Of a stretch of 64,000 nucleotides of DNA, positions 1 to 10,997 are shown piece by piece. The notes below the pieces were generated by a model. The model had not been told where the DNA came from. It saw nothing but the letters and a program-made list of their open reading frames with translations, and searched no databases. Origin of the DNA: Streptomyces sp. Go-475 (GTDB lineage: Bacteria > Actinomycetota > Actinomycetes > Streptomycetales > Streptomycetaceae); assembly GCF_003330845.1 (NCBI RefSeq), contig NZ_CP026121.1, positions 682,001 to 746,000 on the forward strand, read 5' to 3'. The translations under genes were made by a program, and so were the position numbers. Positions within the stretch are counted from its first letter, which is position 1. Each line of letters begins with the position of its first letter.

Positions 1-1
1 C

Positions 2-1078
2 CTCACCTCGCGCCTCCCGCTGTCCTTCATCCACAGCTTCATCGGCTCCTCCCTCATCAGCCCCGACACGCCGTTCTACGAGCTGGAGGGCGGCACGGCC
101 GTACTGCCGGACGCCCTGCTGGAACGCGTCCGCGAGGACGTGCGGTTCGACCGCCGTGTCACACGCATCGAGTACCACCACCCGGACCGCCCTTCGGCGG
201 ACACCGAGCACGTGCGGAACAAGGGCCCGCACGTGTGGGTGGACACCGTGTCCGAGGGCCGCGACGGTCCCGTCGTCCGCGAGCAGTTCACCGCGGACGT
301 CGCCGTCGTCACGGTGCCGTTCTCCGGACTGCGCCACGTGCAGATCGACCCGCCCATGTCGTACGGCAAGCGCCGCGCGGTCTGCGAACTGCACTACGAC
401 AGCGCGACCAAGGTGCTGCTGGAGTTCAGCCGCCGCTGGTGGGAGTTCGACGAGGCCGACTGGAAGCGCGAGCTCGACGCCGTCGACCCGGGCCTGTACG
501 AGGCTTACCGCACCGGCCGCGCCGCCACGGACGGGAGCCTGCTCGGCGCTCACCCCTCCGTGCCCGGCGGGCACATCACAGCGGGTCAGCGCACCCACTA
601 CGCCGCCAACCGCGCGATCAGCCGGGATCAGCCGGAGGCGGTCGACGTCCTGGGCGGCGGCTCGGTGTCGGACAACGCCAACCGCTTCATGTTCCACCCC
701 TCCCATCCGGTCCCGGGCAGCGCGGGGGGTGTGGTTCTGGCCTCCTACAGCTGGGCCGACGACGCGCTGCGCTGGGACTCCCTGGACGACGAAGCACGCT
801 ACCCGCACGCCCTGTGCGGCCTCCAGCAGGTCTACGGGCAGCGCATCGAGGTCTTCTACACCGGCGCGGGCCGCACGCAGAGCTGGCTGCGCGACCCCTA
901 CGCCTACGGGGAGGCGTCCGTGCTCCTGCCCGGACAGCACACGGAACTGCTGCCGGCCATCCCCGTGCGCGAGGGACCGTTGCACTTCGCCGGTGACCAC
1001 ACGTCCGTCAAGCCGGCGTGGATCGAGGGGGCCGTGGAATCCGCCGTGCGGGCCGCTCTGGAGATCCACACGGCGTAG
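2..1078 (+). CDS. Flavin monoamine oxidase family protein, 5' end outside the window
   Basis: This is the C-terminal part of an FAD-dependent amine oxidase, which oxidises amines or amino acids with release of hydrogen peroxide. The frame is open from base 2, so the N-terminal Rossmann FAD-binding segment lies upstream. The family shows in the segment [17 protein letters not shown] (about codons 25-41 of what is visible), which matches the region where these enzymes position the substrate domain, and in the C-terminal [20 protein letters not shown], the typical second FAD-contact motif. The protein ends shortly after it, as is usual. Substrate cannot be read from the sequence. It is followed by a hairpin and a separate transport operon. 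Confidence 0.85.
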   Translation, partial: LTSRLPLSFIHSFIGSSLISPDTPFYELEGGTAVLPDALLERVREDVRFDRRVTRIEYHHPDRPSADTEHVRNKGPHVWVDTVSEGRDGPVVREQFTADVAVVTVPFSGLRHVQIDPPMSYGKRRAVCELHYDSATKVLLEFSRRWWEFDEADWKRELDAVDPGLYEAYRTGRAATDGSLLGAHPSVPGGHITAGQRTHYAANRAISRDQPEAVDVLGGGSVSDNANRFMFHPSHPVPGSAGGVVLASYSWADDALRWDSLDDEARYPHALCGLQQVYGQRIEVFYTGAGRTQSWLRDPYAYGEASVLLPGQHTELLPAIPVREGPLHFAGDHTSVKPAWIEGAVESAVRAALEIHTA

Positions 1079-1101
1079 CAGTCGCTGAACCGCCGCGCAT
1101 G

Positions 1102-1132
1102 CCAGGGCCCCGGCGCACCGCCTGGGCCCTGG
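1102..1132 (+). terminator. GC-rich hairpin after the amine oxidase gene
   Basis: A perfect 9-bp stem (ccagggccc at 1102-1110 pairing with gggccctgg at 1124-1132) closes a 13-nt loop 24 bases after the stop codon. There is no T-run, which is normal for Streptomyces terminators. A weaker stem (gggcgg/ccgccc) lies at 1165-1186. The rest of the gap up to 1343 shows no gene; a CCAA-N8-TTGG dyad lies around 1230-1246. Confidence 0.5.
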
Positions 1133-1343
1133 AGGGCGCCGTAAGGACCCGTCGTCCGCCCGGAGGGCGGGCCCCGCGGACCGCCCGCGCAAGAGGCCCC
1201 GGCTGGGATACCTCGGCGACCGCAATGACCAAAACCTCCGTTGGTTCCGCAAGCGAGACAGCCCGTCGGCGTCCGGTGCAGCATGTGGCCCACGTCACCC
1301 TCCCCCACAGGGCCTTTACCTACCCGCATCGACGTACCGACAG

Positions 1344-2339
1344 GTGGTGGCACTCGTGCGCCTGCGCACTCCCCTCGCCCTGCTCGGGGCCGCCGTGCTC
1401 GTGCTCGTCGGTCCGCCGCTGGTGACCACCGGCAGCGGCACCGAGACCGGCACACAGATCCCGGGCCTGCGTTTCATGGTCCCCAACACGCCCGGCGGAG
1501 GCTACGACATCACGGCCCGGACGGCCGCGAAGAACGCCGAGGACGCCGGACTGACCCACAACATCGAGGTGTTCAACCTGCCCGGCGCCGGCGGCACGGT
1601 GGGCCTGAGCCGGCTGGTGAGCGAGCACGGCAACGGCAAGCTCGCCATGTCCATGGGCCTCGGGGTCGTGGGCGCCGTCCGCTCCAACGACGCGCCGAAG
1701 ACGCTCGGCGACACCACGCCGATCGCCCGGCTCACCGAGGAGCAGGACGTGGTGGTGGTCGCGAAGGACTCCCCGTACAAGACGATCGACGACCTGATCG
1801 GCGCCTGGAAGGAGAACCCGGGCAAGCTGCCGGTGGGCGGCGGCTCCTCCCCCGGTGGGCCCGACCACCTCGCGCCGATGCTGATGGCCCGGGCGGCCGG
1901 GATCCCCCCGAAGCAGGTCAACTACATCCCCTTCGACGGCGGCGGCGAGCTGCTCGCCTCCATCCTCGGCAACAAGGTCGCCTTCGGCGTCTCCGGCGTC
2001 GGCGAGTACCTCGACCAGATCAAGGCGGGCGAGCTGCGTCTGCTCGCGGTCACCGGCCCGGAGCGCGTCGAGGGGCTGGACGCTCCCACGCTGAAGGAGG
2101 CCGGCTACGACGTGAACTTCACCAACTGGCGCGGCATCGTCGCCCCGCCCGGCCTGACCGACGGCGAGCGGGACAAGCTCGTGCGGCTGATCGAGGAGCT
2201 GCACGACTCGGACGAGTGGCGCAAGTCCCTGGAGCAGAACGGCTGGGACGACGCCTTCCTCACGGGTGAGGAGTTCGGCGCGTTCCTCGACGCCGAGGAC
2301 AAGCGCGTGGTTTCGGTGCTGAAGGAGCTGGGACTGTGA
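1344..2339 (+). CDS. tctC: Tripartite tricarboxylate transporter substrate-binding protein (TctC/Bug family)
   Basis: This is the extracytoplasmic solute-binding component of a tripartite tricarboxylate transporter, which captures citrate-like carboxylates for TctA/TctB. The 331-residue length fits the Bug family. A hydrophobic export segment spans about residues 8-28. The family hallmarks follow: the VPNTPGGGYDITAR motif (about residues 47-60) and the mid-protein GGGSSPGGPDHLAPML loop. The GTG at 1344 is chosen because it places the export segment at the N-terminus. The stop overlaps the start of the next gene (GTGA), so tctC and tctB are probably translationally coupled. The ligand is unknown, and no TctDE two-component pair is nearby. 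Confidence 0.88.
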   Translation: MVALVRLRTPLALLGAAVLVLVGPPLVTTGSGTETGTQIPGLRFMVPNTPGGGYDITARTAAKNAEDAGLTHNIEVFNLPGAGGTVGLSRLVSEHGNGKLAMSMGLGVVGAVRSNDAPKTLGDTTPIARLTEEQDVVVVAKDSPYKTIDDLIGAWKENPGKLPVGGGSSPGGPDHLAPMLMARAAGIPPKQVNYIPFDGGGELLASILGNKVAFGVSGVGEYLDQIKAGELRLLAVTGPERVEGLDAPTLKEAGYDVNFTNWRGIVAPPGLTDGERDKLVRLIEELHDSDEWRKSLEQNGWDDAFLTGEEFGAFLDAEDKRVVSVLKELGL

Positions 2340-2875
2340 CGACGCAGACCACCGACATTCCCCCCGCGCAGGGCAGCGAGAAGCGCTCGTGGCTGCGGGA
2401 GCACTCCGAGCTGGGTGTGTGCGCGCTGCTGCTGGCGCTGGGCGTGCTCGTCCTGACCGACGCGCTCACCATGGACGTCGACATCGCCCAGCGCGGCCCG
2501 GTCGGCCCGAAGACCGTGCCGGTCGTGGTCGGCGCCGGGCTGCTGGTGATCGCCGCGCTGCTCGCCGTGGACGTGCTGCGCGGCGGCCGGGGCCAGGCCG
2601 AGACCGGCGAGGACGTCGACCTGTCGGAACCCGCCGACTGGCGCACGGTGCTGCTGCTCGCCGGGGTGTTCCTCGGCGCGGCCGTGCTGATCGAGCCGCT
2701 CGGCTTCCCCATCGCGGGCGCGCTGCTGTTCTGGGGCGCGGCGTTCGCGCTGGGCAGCCGCCGGATCGACCGCGACCCGCTCATCGCGGCCGGGCTCTCC
2801 CTGGTCACCTACACCGTCTTCAACAACCTGCTCGGAGTGCCCCTGCCCGGCGGTCCGCTGATGGGAGTGCTGTGA
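2336..2875 (+). CDS. tctB: Tripartite tricarboxylate transporter small membrane subunit TctB
   Basis: This 179-residue protein is the small integral membrane subunit of the TctCBA importer. It has four hydrophobic segments, starting around [20 protein letters not shown] (residues 25-44), followed by [20 protein letters not shown], a third segment [20 protein letters not shown] and a final pair reaching the C-terminus. This is the usual TctB topology, with the loop between the second and third helices charged and variable. It starts at a GTG overlapping the tctC stop and ends one base before the tctA start, so it sits inside a tight operon. Its job is to support TctA in the membrane. Confidence 0.85.
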   Translation: MTTQTTDIPPAQGSEKRSWLREHSELGVCALLLALGVLVLTDALTMDVDIAQRGPVGPKTVPVVVGAGLLVIAALLAVDVLRGGRGQAETGEDVDLSEPADWRTVLLLAGVFLGAAVLIEPLGFPIAGALLFWGAAFALGSRRIDRDPLIAAGLSLVTYTVFNNLLGVPLPGGPLMGVL

Positions 2876-2876
2876 C

Positions 2877-4370
<1,494 letters not shown>

Positions 4371-4375
4371 CCCGG

Positions 4376-6316
4376 TCAACGCGGCACCCGGTCCCGGGTG
4401 CCGTCCGGGAAGCGGATCTCCACCTCCCCTGCCCCGGTGACCCGTACGCGCGTTCCTGAACACCGCGCGTGCGGGTCACCGTCGTTCACCTCGGGATCGG
4501 CGCTCAGCACGACGAGGGTCACCAGGAGGTGGGTGCCGCCCGGGTGGGCGGGCAGCGTGAGGTACGGGGTCGCCGAGTGGTGGCCGTAGGCGTTGGTGCC
4601 GGCCGCGTGCGCCACGGCCGCCCGGGCGTCCTGCCAGCCGTGCAGGCCGGCGATCGTGCTGGTCGTTCCGTCCGCGCGCCGGGCCAGCGCCCAGCCGGAG
4701 CCGGTCCGGGCGGCCGGGGGCGCGGTGTCGTCGGCGACGGCCCAGCCGCCCTCGCGGACGGGCGTGCCGGGCGGCGCGTCGACGCGGTGCACCCGCACCT
4801 CCCACGGGCCGCGCACGACGCTGACGGTCTCGATGCGGTGGCCTTCGGCGCTGCCCGGGAGCACGGCCCGGTGCCAGGAGGCGGCCCGGCCGGCCTCGAC
4901 GCCGAGGGGGTGGATGCGGCCGCGCGGGCTGGGGGTGCCGTCGGGGGCGAGCAGGGCGATGTGGTTGTCGGGGGCCCGGTCCGCCGGTGTCTCGGGTGCC
5001 GTCGCGCTGGAGTAGGCGAACCGCGCGTAGTGCGGGCTGTCGTCGGCCCGCGCGGGCGGGGGCGGCAGCCGGTCGCTGCCGTGGTTGACGAGCCGTACGA
5101 TCCCGTCGGCCGCGGTGGAGTGCAGCAGCCAGCCCGGGGCCGGTAACCCGAGGCGTACGTCGGCGGTCTCGACCGGGCCTGGTTCCTCGGGGGCGGTCCA
5201 CACCGGATGGTCCTCCGGCAGGAGCAGGCCGAGGAAGGCCTTGCTCGCCCAGTACGGGGAGGCCGGTCCCGAGTACCGCTGGGTGACCGGGAGGAAGGGC
5301 CGGTACCAGCCGAGGGTGAGCAGCCCCTCGGCGTCCGGCACGCCGCGCTCGGCGAAGTGCTGCAGCGCGCCGGAGGCGAGGCGGCGGGTGCGGCCGGGCG
5401 GCAGCGGGGTGGCGTCGGCGAGGACCCCGGCCCACAGGGGCGCGGTCGTGGCGAACCGGTAGGTGAGGGAGCGGCCCTGGTGGACCGGTGCGCCGTCGGC
5501 GCCGAAGAAGTGCTGGTGGTGGTGGAGGAAGGACCGCAGGCGTGCCCGGTGTCCCGCGACCAGCCCAGGGTCGGCGCGGGGCCCGGCGATGCGGGCCCAC
5601 AGGACCGGATACAGGTGCAGGGCCCAGGCGTTGTAGTAGTCGAACTTGCGGCCGTCGCCGTCGGTGTACCAGCCGCCGCCCCGGTACCAGTCCTCCAGGC
5701 GTGCCAGGCCCGCGTCGATCTCGGAGCGGCGGTGCGGGGCGCCGACGGAGGCGAGGAACTCCTCGGTGATGACCTGGAACAGCCGCCAGTTGGAGTCGTT
5801 GACGACCGCTCCGACGAAACCGCCCAGCCAGTCGGCGACCCGCTGCCGTACGCGGTCGTCGAGCCGGTCCCAGATCCAGGGCCGGGTCTCGTGCAGGGCG
5901 ATCGCGAGGGACGCGGCCTCGACCATGGGCTGGGAGCGGTCGGTGATGGGCGGCCAGTGGTCGGGGCTGCGCGGGTCGGTGCCGGACGCGAGTCCGGCCG
6001 TGTACCGCTCGATCAGGCCGGGCGCCCCCTGCCCGCCCGCGCCCGCGATGCGGAACGCGGCCAGCAGGAAGGAGCGGGCGAAGCCCTCCAGCCCGTCGGA
6101 CCAGGGCCCGGAGTGGCTGGGCGGGCCGGGGAGCCGGTACTGGGCCAGGTTCGGGGAGGCGTAGGGGGTCAGGGCGTCGAGGAGGCGGTCGGCGACCGCC
6201 TCCCAGTGGGCGCGGGTCCAGCCGGTGTACGGCGAGGTCAGCGGGTCGGGGGGCGGCAGGTGCGGCAGGTTGGGGAGGGGGGTCGGGTCGGGGAGCGACA
6301 CGTGCGGCGCGCTCAT
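4376..6316 (-). CDS. DUF2264 domain-containing protein
   Basis: The protein has 646 residues and matches the DUF2264 family. The N-terminal signature SPYTGWTRAHWEAVADRLLD (about residues 28-47) is followed by the very conserved DGLEGFARSFLLAAFRIAG and a run of aromatic-rich helices (NDSNWRLFQVITEEFL, YYNAWALHLYPVLWARIAG) typical of an alpha/alpha toroid fold. There is no signal peptide, so it should be cytoplasmic. DUF2264 proteins are commonly found in polysaccharide-utilisation loci, but no reaction is firmly assigned. Here it is the last gene of an ABC sugar-import operon, 22 bp after a LacI regulator, which supports a role in processing the imported oligosaccharide. Confidence 0.87.
   Translation of the reverse strand: MSAPHVSLPDPTPLPNLPHLPPPDPLTSPYTGWTRAHWEAVADRLLDALTPYASPNLAQYRLPGPPSHSGPWSDGLEGFARSFLLAAFRIAGAGGQGAPGLIERYTAGLASGTDPRSPDHWPPITDRSQPMVEAASLAIALHETRPWIWDRLDDRVRQRVADWLGGFVGAVVNDSNWRLFQVITEEFLASVGAPHRRSEIDAGLARLEDWYRGGGWYTDGDGRKFDYYNAWALHLYPVLWARIAGPRADPGLVAGHRARLRSFLHHHQHFFGADGAPVHQGRSLTYRFATTAPLWAGVLADATPLPPGRTRRLASGALQHFAERGVPDAEGLLTLGWYRPFLPVTQRYSGPASPYWASKAFLGLLLPEDHPVWTAPEEPGPVETADVRLGLPAPGWLLHSTAADGIVRLVNHGSDRLPPPPARADDSPHYARFAYSSATAPETPADRAPDNHIALLAPDGTPSPRGRIHPLGVEAGRAASWHRAVLPGSAEGHRIETVSVVRGPWEVRVHRVDAPPGTPVREGGWAVADDTAPPAARTGSGWALARRADGTTSTIAGLHGWQDARAAVAHAAGTNAYGHHSATPYLTLPAHPGGTHLLVTLVVLSADPEVNDGDPHARCSGTRVRVTGAGEVEIRFPDGTRDRVPR
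4382..4403. terminator. Short perfect hairpin between convergent genes
   Basis: A 9-bp perfect stem (CGGCACCCG/CGGGTGCCG) with a 4-nt loop lies 12 bases after the tctA stop and inside the last codons of the opposing DUF2264 gene. Its position between convergent genes suggests a bidirectional terminator, although it also encodes protein on the minus strand. Confidence 0.4.
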
Positions 6317-6338
6317 GCGGGTGCGGTTCCTCCGTTGG

Positions 6339-7415
6339 TCACAGGGCGCGCCCGGGCGGGGGCGGGCCGACGCTGTCGCGGACGACGATGTGGGTGCCGA
6401 GCAGGTGGTGGGCCCCGGCGGCGTGCTCGGGGTCGCGCAGCGCGATGCGCACGGCGGCGCGGCCGAGTTCCTCGGCGGGGGTGCGGACGGTGGTGAGGGG
6501 TGGGTTGAAGTCCTCGGCGAGCGGGATGTCGTTGTAGCCGACGACGGAGACGTCCCCGGGCACGCTCAGCCCGGCGTCGGCGATGGCGCGCAGGGCACCG
6601 GCGGCGACCATGTCGTCCCCGGCGAAGACAGCCGTGAACTCCCCTGTGTGTTTCAGGAGTTCGGTCATCGCCCGATGACCGGCCGCGCGGCCGAGTCCGC
6701 AGTCGACGACGTGCGCGGCCTCGGGCGGCAGGCCGTGCTCGGCGAGGGCGGCCCGGTAGCCGGCCACGCGGGCGTCGAGGGCGGTGTTGCCGGGCAGCCC
6801 GCCGAGGAAGACGATCCGGCGGTGCCCCGCGGAGAGCAGATGGCCGGTGGCGGCGCGGGCGCCTGCCTCGTTGTCGAACTCCACGACCAGCGCGGGGATG
6901 CCGGGGTCGGGCGCGGGCCTGCCGCAGAGCACGAGCCGGGCGCCGGAGGAGTCCAGGGCGTGGGCGTAGTGGGCGACGCGCTCGCGGTAGGCGTCGTCCT
7001 CGACGACCCCGCCGACGAGGATCACCAGCCGGGCGCCCTCCTCCCGCATGAGCTGCACGAACTCCATCTCGCGCTGGGCGTCGCCGCCGGTGGCGCCGAC
7101 CACGCAGAGCCAGCCGCGGTCGGCGGCCTCGGCCTCCACGCCCTCGGCGACCTGTGCGTAGAAGGGGCTGGTGACCTGGCGGACCACGACGGCGGCCATC
7201 TTGCGGCCGCCGCCGACCAGGGCGCGGGCGTGCGCGTTGGCCACGTAGTCCAGGTCGCGGGCCGCCCGCAGCACCCGGGCCCGGGTCGCCGGAGGCACCG
7301 GGTGGTTGCCGCTGAGCGCGCGGGAGGCCGTGGCCGTGGACACGCCCGCCCGCTCGGCGACCTCGCGGATCGTGACCCGTCCCTTGGGCACCATGTCGTT
7401 CCCCATCCCCCGCAT
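6339..7415 (-). CDS. LacI family transcriptional regulator of the sugar ABC operon
   Basis: This 358-residue LacI/GalR repressor has the N-terminal helix-turn-helix VTIREVAERAGVSTATASRALSG (about residues 14-36), a hinge helix and a periplasmic-binding-protein-like effector domain ending with the usual LTTVRTPAEELGRAAVRIAL region. The ATG at 7415 has a purine-rich GAAGAGGGG upstream. Internal ATGs at codons 4 and 8 are alternatives that would leave the HTH intact. It sits between the binding-protein gene and the DUF2264 gene and is probably co-transcribed with them, so it should autoregulate the operon through the operator at 10998-11011. The ligand is presumably the imported sugar. Confidence 0.9.
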   Translation of the reverse strand: MRGMGNDMVPKGRVTIREVAERAGVSTATASRALSGNHPVPPATRARVLRAARDLDYVANAHARALVGGGRKMAAVVVRQVTSPFYAQVAEGVEAEAADRGWLCVVGATGGDAQREMEFVQLMREEGARLVILVGGVVEDDAYRERVAHYAHALDSSGARLVLCGRPAPDPGIPALVVEFDNEAGARAATGHLLSAGHRRIVFLGGLPGNTALDARVAGYRAALAEHGLPPEAAHVVDCGLGRAAGHRAMTELLKHTGEFTAVFAGDDMVAAGALRAIADAGLSVPGDVSVVGYNDIPLAEDFNPPLTTVRTPAEELGRAAVRIALRDPEHAAGAHHLLGTHIVVRDSVGPPPPGRAL

Positions 7416-7437
7416 CCCCTCTTCCGGCCACCGCCGT

Positions 7438-9087
7438 TCAGGTGTTGGCCGCGTAGTCCTTCGCGTACTCCTCGGCCATTCTGTCGCCGCCCCTGCTCCG
7501 CCACCTCTTCACCGCCGCGTCCCACTCGGACAGGGGCAGGCGCCCGGCGATGATCCCGGTGACGGTGTCGTCCAGGAACGTCTTGAGGGTGGCGCCCTGG
7601 GCGTTGTTCGTCGCGGACTGGAGCCCGAAGGAGGCGTCGCGTATGGCGTGCGGGACGACCTTCCGCTGCCAGGCGTGCAGGGCGCGCACGGCGTCGGGCA
7701 TGCCGGGGACGAACAGCACCTGGGGGCCTTCGGCGAGGTACTTCAGGGGCAGGTTGGTGTTGTTCTCGACCTCGCCGAGCGCGGTGGGTTCGGGCGAGCC
7801 GTCCTTGCCGCGGGTCAAGTGGACGCCCTCGACGCCGTAGTGGACGAGTTCCCACTCCTGACTGCCGAACGGCGCGGCGAGGTAGTCGAGGATGCGCAGC
7901 AGCAGTTCGACACACTCCTTCTTCGCCTGCTTCAGGACGGTGTAGCCGAAGGAGCGGCGGGCGGCGACGATGCCGCCGGGCTCACCGCCGACGCTGTAGG
8001 GCAGGGCCGCCGCCGGGGTCATCTTGCCTTGCGACTCGCGGTACTTGGGCAGGTAGGCGCCGAAGCCGTCCTGCATGGAGCCGACGGTGCCGTTGTAGTA
8101 GAGGGTCGTGAGGTCGATCTGCGAGATGGACGTGGCGTCGGGGTGGTAGGAGCCGTTCTTGCGCAGTCGGGCCTGGAAGGCGATGGCCGCCTTGTAGCGT
8201 TCGTCGGCGGCGCCGGGCAGGAAGGTGCCGTCCTTGGTGACGGCCCAGCGCTGGGGCGCGTTGTGGGCGGCGGAGTGGAAGGCGTTGCCGAACAGGGAGC
8301 CGTTGGCGGCGCCGAGCATGTAGGTCTTCCCGCGGGTTCCCCGCCTGGCCACGGCGGTGAAGTCCTCGGCCGTCCAGCCCTCCTTCATGCCCGCGTCGGC
8401 GAACATGTCCTGGTTGATCCACAGGGTCGAGCCGGGCAGCGGGCGTTCCAGCGGGATGCCGTAGATGCGTCCTCCGATGCGGCCCATGTCGCGCCAGGCG
8501 TGGGTGGGGATGCCCGCGAGGTTGGGGTAGTCGGTGATCGCGTCGCCCGACAGGTACGGCGTGAGGTCCTGGGCGCGGCGCCGCACGAACTGCGCCTCGC
8601 GGGGCAGGGTGAAGCCGGAGAACATGTTGATGATGTCGGGCAGGGCGTCGGCGTCGCCGGCCATGACGGTCGCCATCTTCTTCTGGTAGTCGGCCTGGGA
8701 GATGATCGTGTACTCGATCTTGACGCCGAGGGCCTTCTCCACGGCGGCCCAGAACCGGTTCTGCGCGGCGGGCTTGGGCGGGGTGCCGAAGGAGACGGTC
8801 ATGACGCGGACGGTGGAGCCGTCGCCCGGGGTGCGGGAGACCGACGTGACCAGGTCGGAGGGGTAGGAGGTGTAGCCGGCCTGGACACCGGAGTCGGTGG
8901 GCGCCAGGTCGGGCTCGGGCCCGGCGGCGGGCCGGTAGGCCGGCCAGGGGGCGAGCTTCTTCCCGGCGTTGGAGACGTCGCCGTCGCCGGATTCCGAGGA
9001 GCAGGCGGTCAGCAGACCGGGGACGGAGACGGCGGCACCGCCCGCCGCCATGGAGCGCAGGAGGGTGCGTCGGGACATGCGGGGCAT
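7438..9087 (-). CDS. Extracellular solute-binding lipoprotein of a sugar ABC transporter
   Basis: This 549-residue lipoprotein is the substrate receptor for the two permeases transcribed just before it. It starts with a Tat-like twin-arginine signal (SRRTLLRSM, arginines 6-7) and a lipobox ending at Cys29 (GLLTAC). The large size and the DITKYL-like region fit the LplA/AlgQ-type family of oligosaccharide-binding proteins rather than the smaller MalE type. The ATG at 9087 is chosen because it places the signal peptide at the N-terminus and has GAGGTGG upstream; the frame continues open upstream but has no signal there. No ATPase gene is in the operon, so a shared MsiK-type ATPase is likely. 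Confidence 0.9.
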   Translation of the reverse strand: MPRMSRRTLLRSMAAGGAAVSVPGLLTACSSESGDGDVSNAGKKLAPWPAYRPAAGPEPDLAPTDSGVQAGYTSYPSDLVTSVSRTPGDGSTVRVMTVSFGTPPKPAAQNRFWAAVEKALGVKIEYTIISQADYQKKMATVMAGDADALPDIINMFSGFTLPREAQFVRRRAQDLTPYLSGDAITDYPNLAGIPTHAWRDMGRIGGRIYGIPLERPLPGSTLWINQDMFADAGMKEGWTAEDFTAVARRGTRGKTYMLGAANGSLFGNAFHSAAHNAPQRWAVTKDGTFLPGAADERYKAAIAFQARLRKNGSYHPDATSISQIDLTTLYYNGTVGSMQDGFGAYLPKYRESQGKMTPAAALPYSVGGEPGGIVAARRSFGYTVLKQAKKECVELLLRILDYLAAPFGSQEWELVHYGVEGVHLTRGKDGSPEPTALGEVENNTNLPLKYLAEGPQVLFVPGMPDAVRALHAWQRKVVPHAIRDASFGLQSATNNAQGATLKTFLDDTVTGIIAGRLPLSEWDAAVKRWRSRGGDRMAEEYAKDYAANT

Positions 9088-9104
9088 GGGTGAACCACCT
9101 CGTG

Positions 9105-9992
9105 TCAGCTCTTGATGGCGCCGGTGAGCACGCCCTTGGTGAAGTACTTCTGGAGGAAGGGGTAGACGAGCAGGATCGGCACGGTGGCGATCACGAGCAC
9201 CGCCATCTGCACGGTCTGCGGAGCGGTGACGGTGGCCTCGCCGGTGGTCGCGTCGGTGAGCCCGGCGCCCGCCACCACATAGGTGCGCAGCACCTGCTGG
9301 AGGGGCCAGTGGTCGCTCTCCAGGTACAGCGAGGCGTAGAACCAGGAGTTCCAGTAGGCGACGGCGTAGAACAGGCCGACGACGGCGAGTGCGGCCTTGG
9401 ACAGCGGCAGCACCACCGACACCAGCACCCGCCAGTCCCCCGCCCCGTCCAGCCGGGCCGCCTCGTACAGCTCCTCGGGGATGGACTGGAAGAAGCCGCG
9501 CAGGACGACCAGGTTGAACACGTTGACCAGGACGGGCAGCACGAGCGAGGCGTACGAGTCGAGCAGGCCGAGTTCCTTGACGAGCAGGAAGCTCGGGATC
9601 ATGCCGGGCGGGAAGAGGAACGTGAACAGCACCAGCAGCAGGACGGGCTTGCCGCCGAGGACGCCGGGGCGGGACAGCGCGTAGGCCAGGGTCACCGTGC
9701 AGGCGAGGCTGAGCAGGGTGCCCACGATCGTGACACCGGCGCTGACGCCGAGGGCGTGGGTGACGATGCCGCCGTCGAAGATGTCGCGGTAGGCGTCGAG
9801 GGAGGGTTCCGTGGGCCACAGCACCCAGCCGCCGTTGTCGACGACCTCCTGCGTGGAGGCCAGGGACGTCGACACGATCACCAGGAACGGCACGCAGACC
9901 AGCAGCACGACGGCGGCCAGGGCGAGGGCCTTCGCGGCCTGGGTGAGCGGCCGGGGCCTCTCCATCCAGCCGGGGCGGGCTGACGCGCTCAC
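9105..9992 (-). CDS. Sugar ABC transporter permease (LplC/UgpE-like)
   Basis: This 295-residue inner-membrane permease has six hydrophobic segments. Its ATPase-coupling EAA loop appears as ELYEAARLDGAGDWRVLVSVVLP written in part (about residues 170-190). The family shows also in the C-terminus LLVYPFLQKYFTKGVLTGAIKS, characteristic of LplC-type permeases for complex oligosaccharides. It starts at a GTG that overlaps the stop of the upstream permease gene (GTGA), which decides the start and implies coupling. The binding-protein gene follows 17 bp downstream. Confidence 0.9.
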   Translation of the reverse strand: MSASARPGWMERPRPLTQAAKALALAAVVLLVCVPFLVIVSTSLASTQEVVDNGGWVLWPTEPSLDAYRDIFDGGIVTHALGVSAGVTIVGTLLSLACTVTLAYALSRPGVLGGKPVLLLVLFTFLFPPGMIPSFLLVKELGLLDSYASLVLPVLVNVFNLVVLRGFFQSIPEELYEAARLDGAGDWRVLVSVVLPLSKAALAVVGLFYAVAYWNSWFYASLYLESDHWPLQQVLRTYVVAGAGLTDATTGEATVTAPQTVQMAVLVIATVPILLVYPFLQKYFTKGVLTGAIKS

Positions 9993-10960
9993 CGGTAGAC
10001 CCCCTGTTCGCCGAGGCGGTGGGCGACCTTGTTGGCCGCGTAGACGAGGAGGGCGCCGACGAGCCCCTTGAACAGGCCCGCGGCAGCGGCGAATCCGTAG
10101 TCGCCGCCGACGATGCCCTGGTAGTAGACGAAGGTGTCGATGACCTCGGCGGTCTCCGGTCCGACCGCGTCGCGTTGCAGCAGCATCTGTTCGAAGCCGA
10201 CGGAGAGGATGTCGCCGAGCCGCATGATGAGCAGCAGCACGATCACCGGGCGGATGGCGGGCAGGGTGACGTGCCAGAAGCGCCGCCAGGGTCCGGCGCC
10301 GTCGATGGCGGCGGCCTCGTACTGCTGCTCGTCGACCTGGGCGAGCGCGGCGAGGAAGATGATCGTGCCCCAGCCGGCGTCCTTCCAGATGACCTGGGCG
10401 ACGACGAGCGGCTGGAAGGCGTCCGGGTTGCCGATGATGTCGACGGTGTGCAGCCCGGCCCCGCTCAGGCCGCTGTTGAGCAGGCCGGTGTCCCCCAGCA
10501 CCTGCTGGAACAGCGCGACGACGATGACCCACGAGATGAAGTGCGGCAGATACGCCACCGACTGCACGAACCGGCGCACCGAGGACCAGGTGAGCGTGTG
10601 CAGCAGCAGGGCGAGGCCGAGCGGCACCGGGAAGTAGAAGACCAGCTGGAGGACGGCGATCCAGAGGGTGTTGAGGACCGAGTCCCAGAACGCCGCGTCG
10701 TCGAACATGCGCTGGAAGTTGCCGAGCCCCACCCAGGGGCTGCCCCACAGGCCGTCGAACGGCACGTACTCCTTGAACGCGATGACGTTGCCGGCGAGGG
10801 CGCCGTAGTGGAAGAGCAGGAAGTAGGCGAGACCGGGCAGCATGAGCAGGAACAGCGACCGGCTCTGAAAACCTTTACGCGAGCGCTTCGTCCTTGCGGG
10901 GCGACGGCGATCCGGGTTCACCCCCTTCACACCTGCTGGTTCCCGTAAGGCAGTTGCCAC
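9989..10960 (-). CDS. Sugar ABC transporter permease (LplB/UgpA-like)
   Basis: This 323-residue permease is the first gene of the minus-strand sugar operon. A basic N-terminus (about 30 residues) precedes the first membrane helix (SLFLLMLPGLAYFLLFHYG), and the EAA coupling loop is QYEAAAIDGAGPWRRFWHVT. The motif YLPHFISWVIVVALFQQVLG is typical of LplB proteins, which import alginate- or pectin-type oligosaccharides. It pairs with the LplC-like permease that overlaps its stop. The upstream gap contains a LacI-type operator 38 bp before the start codon. Confidence 0.9.
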   Translation of the reverse strand: MATALREPAGVKGVNPDRRRPARTKRSRKGFQSRSLFLLMLPGLAYFLLFHYGALAGNVIAFKEYVPFDGLWGSPWVGLGNFQRMFDDAAFWDSVLNTLWIAVLQLVFYFPVPLGLALLLHTLTWSSVRRFVQSVAYLPHFISWVIVVALFQQVLGDTGLLNSGLSGAGLHTVDIIGNPDAFQPLVVAQVIWKDAGWGTIIFLAALAQVDEQQYEAAAIDGAGPWRRFWHVTLPAIRPVIVLLLIMRLGDILSVGFEQMLLQRDAVGPETAEVIDTFVYYQGIVGGDYGFAAAAGLFKGLVGALLVYAANKVAHRLGEQGVYR

Positions 10961-10997
10961 GGCGCCCCCTCACCTCGGCGTGTCCGGTGAGGGGAAG

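Noticed and set aside
1230..1246. CCAA-N8-TTGG dyad before tctC considered as a regulator site
   Set aside because: It is short, it is about 100 bp from the start codon, and no TctDE-type regulator is present. There is too little support to list it as a feature.
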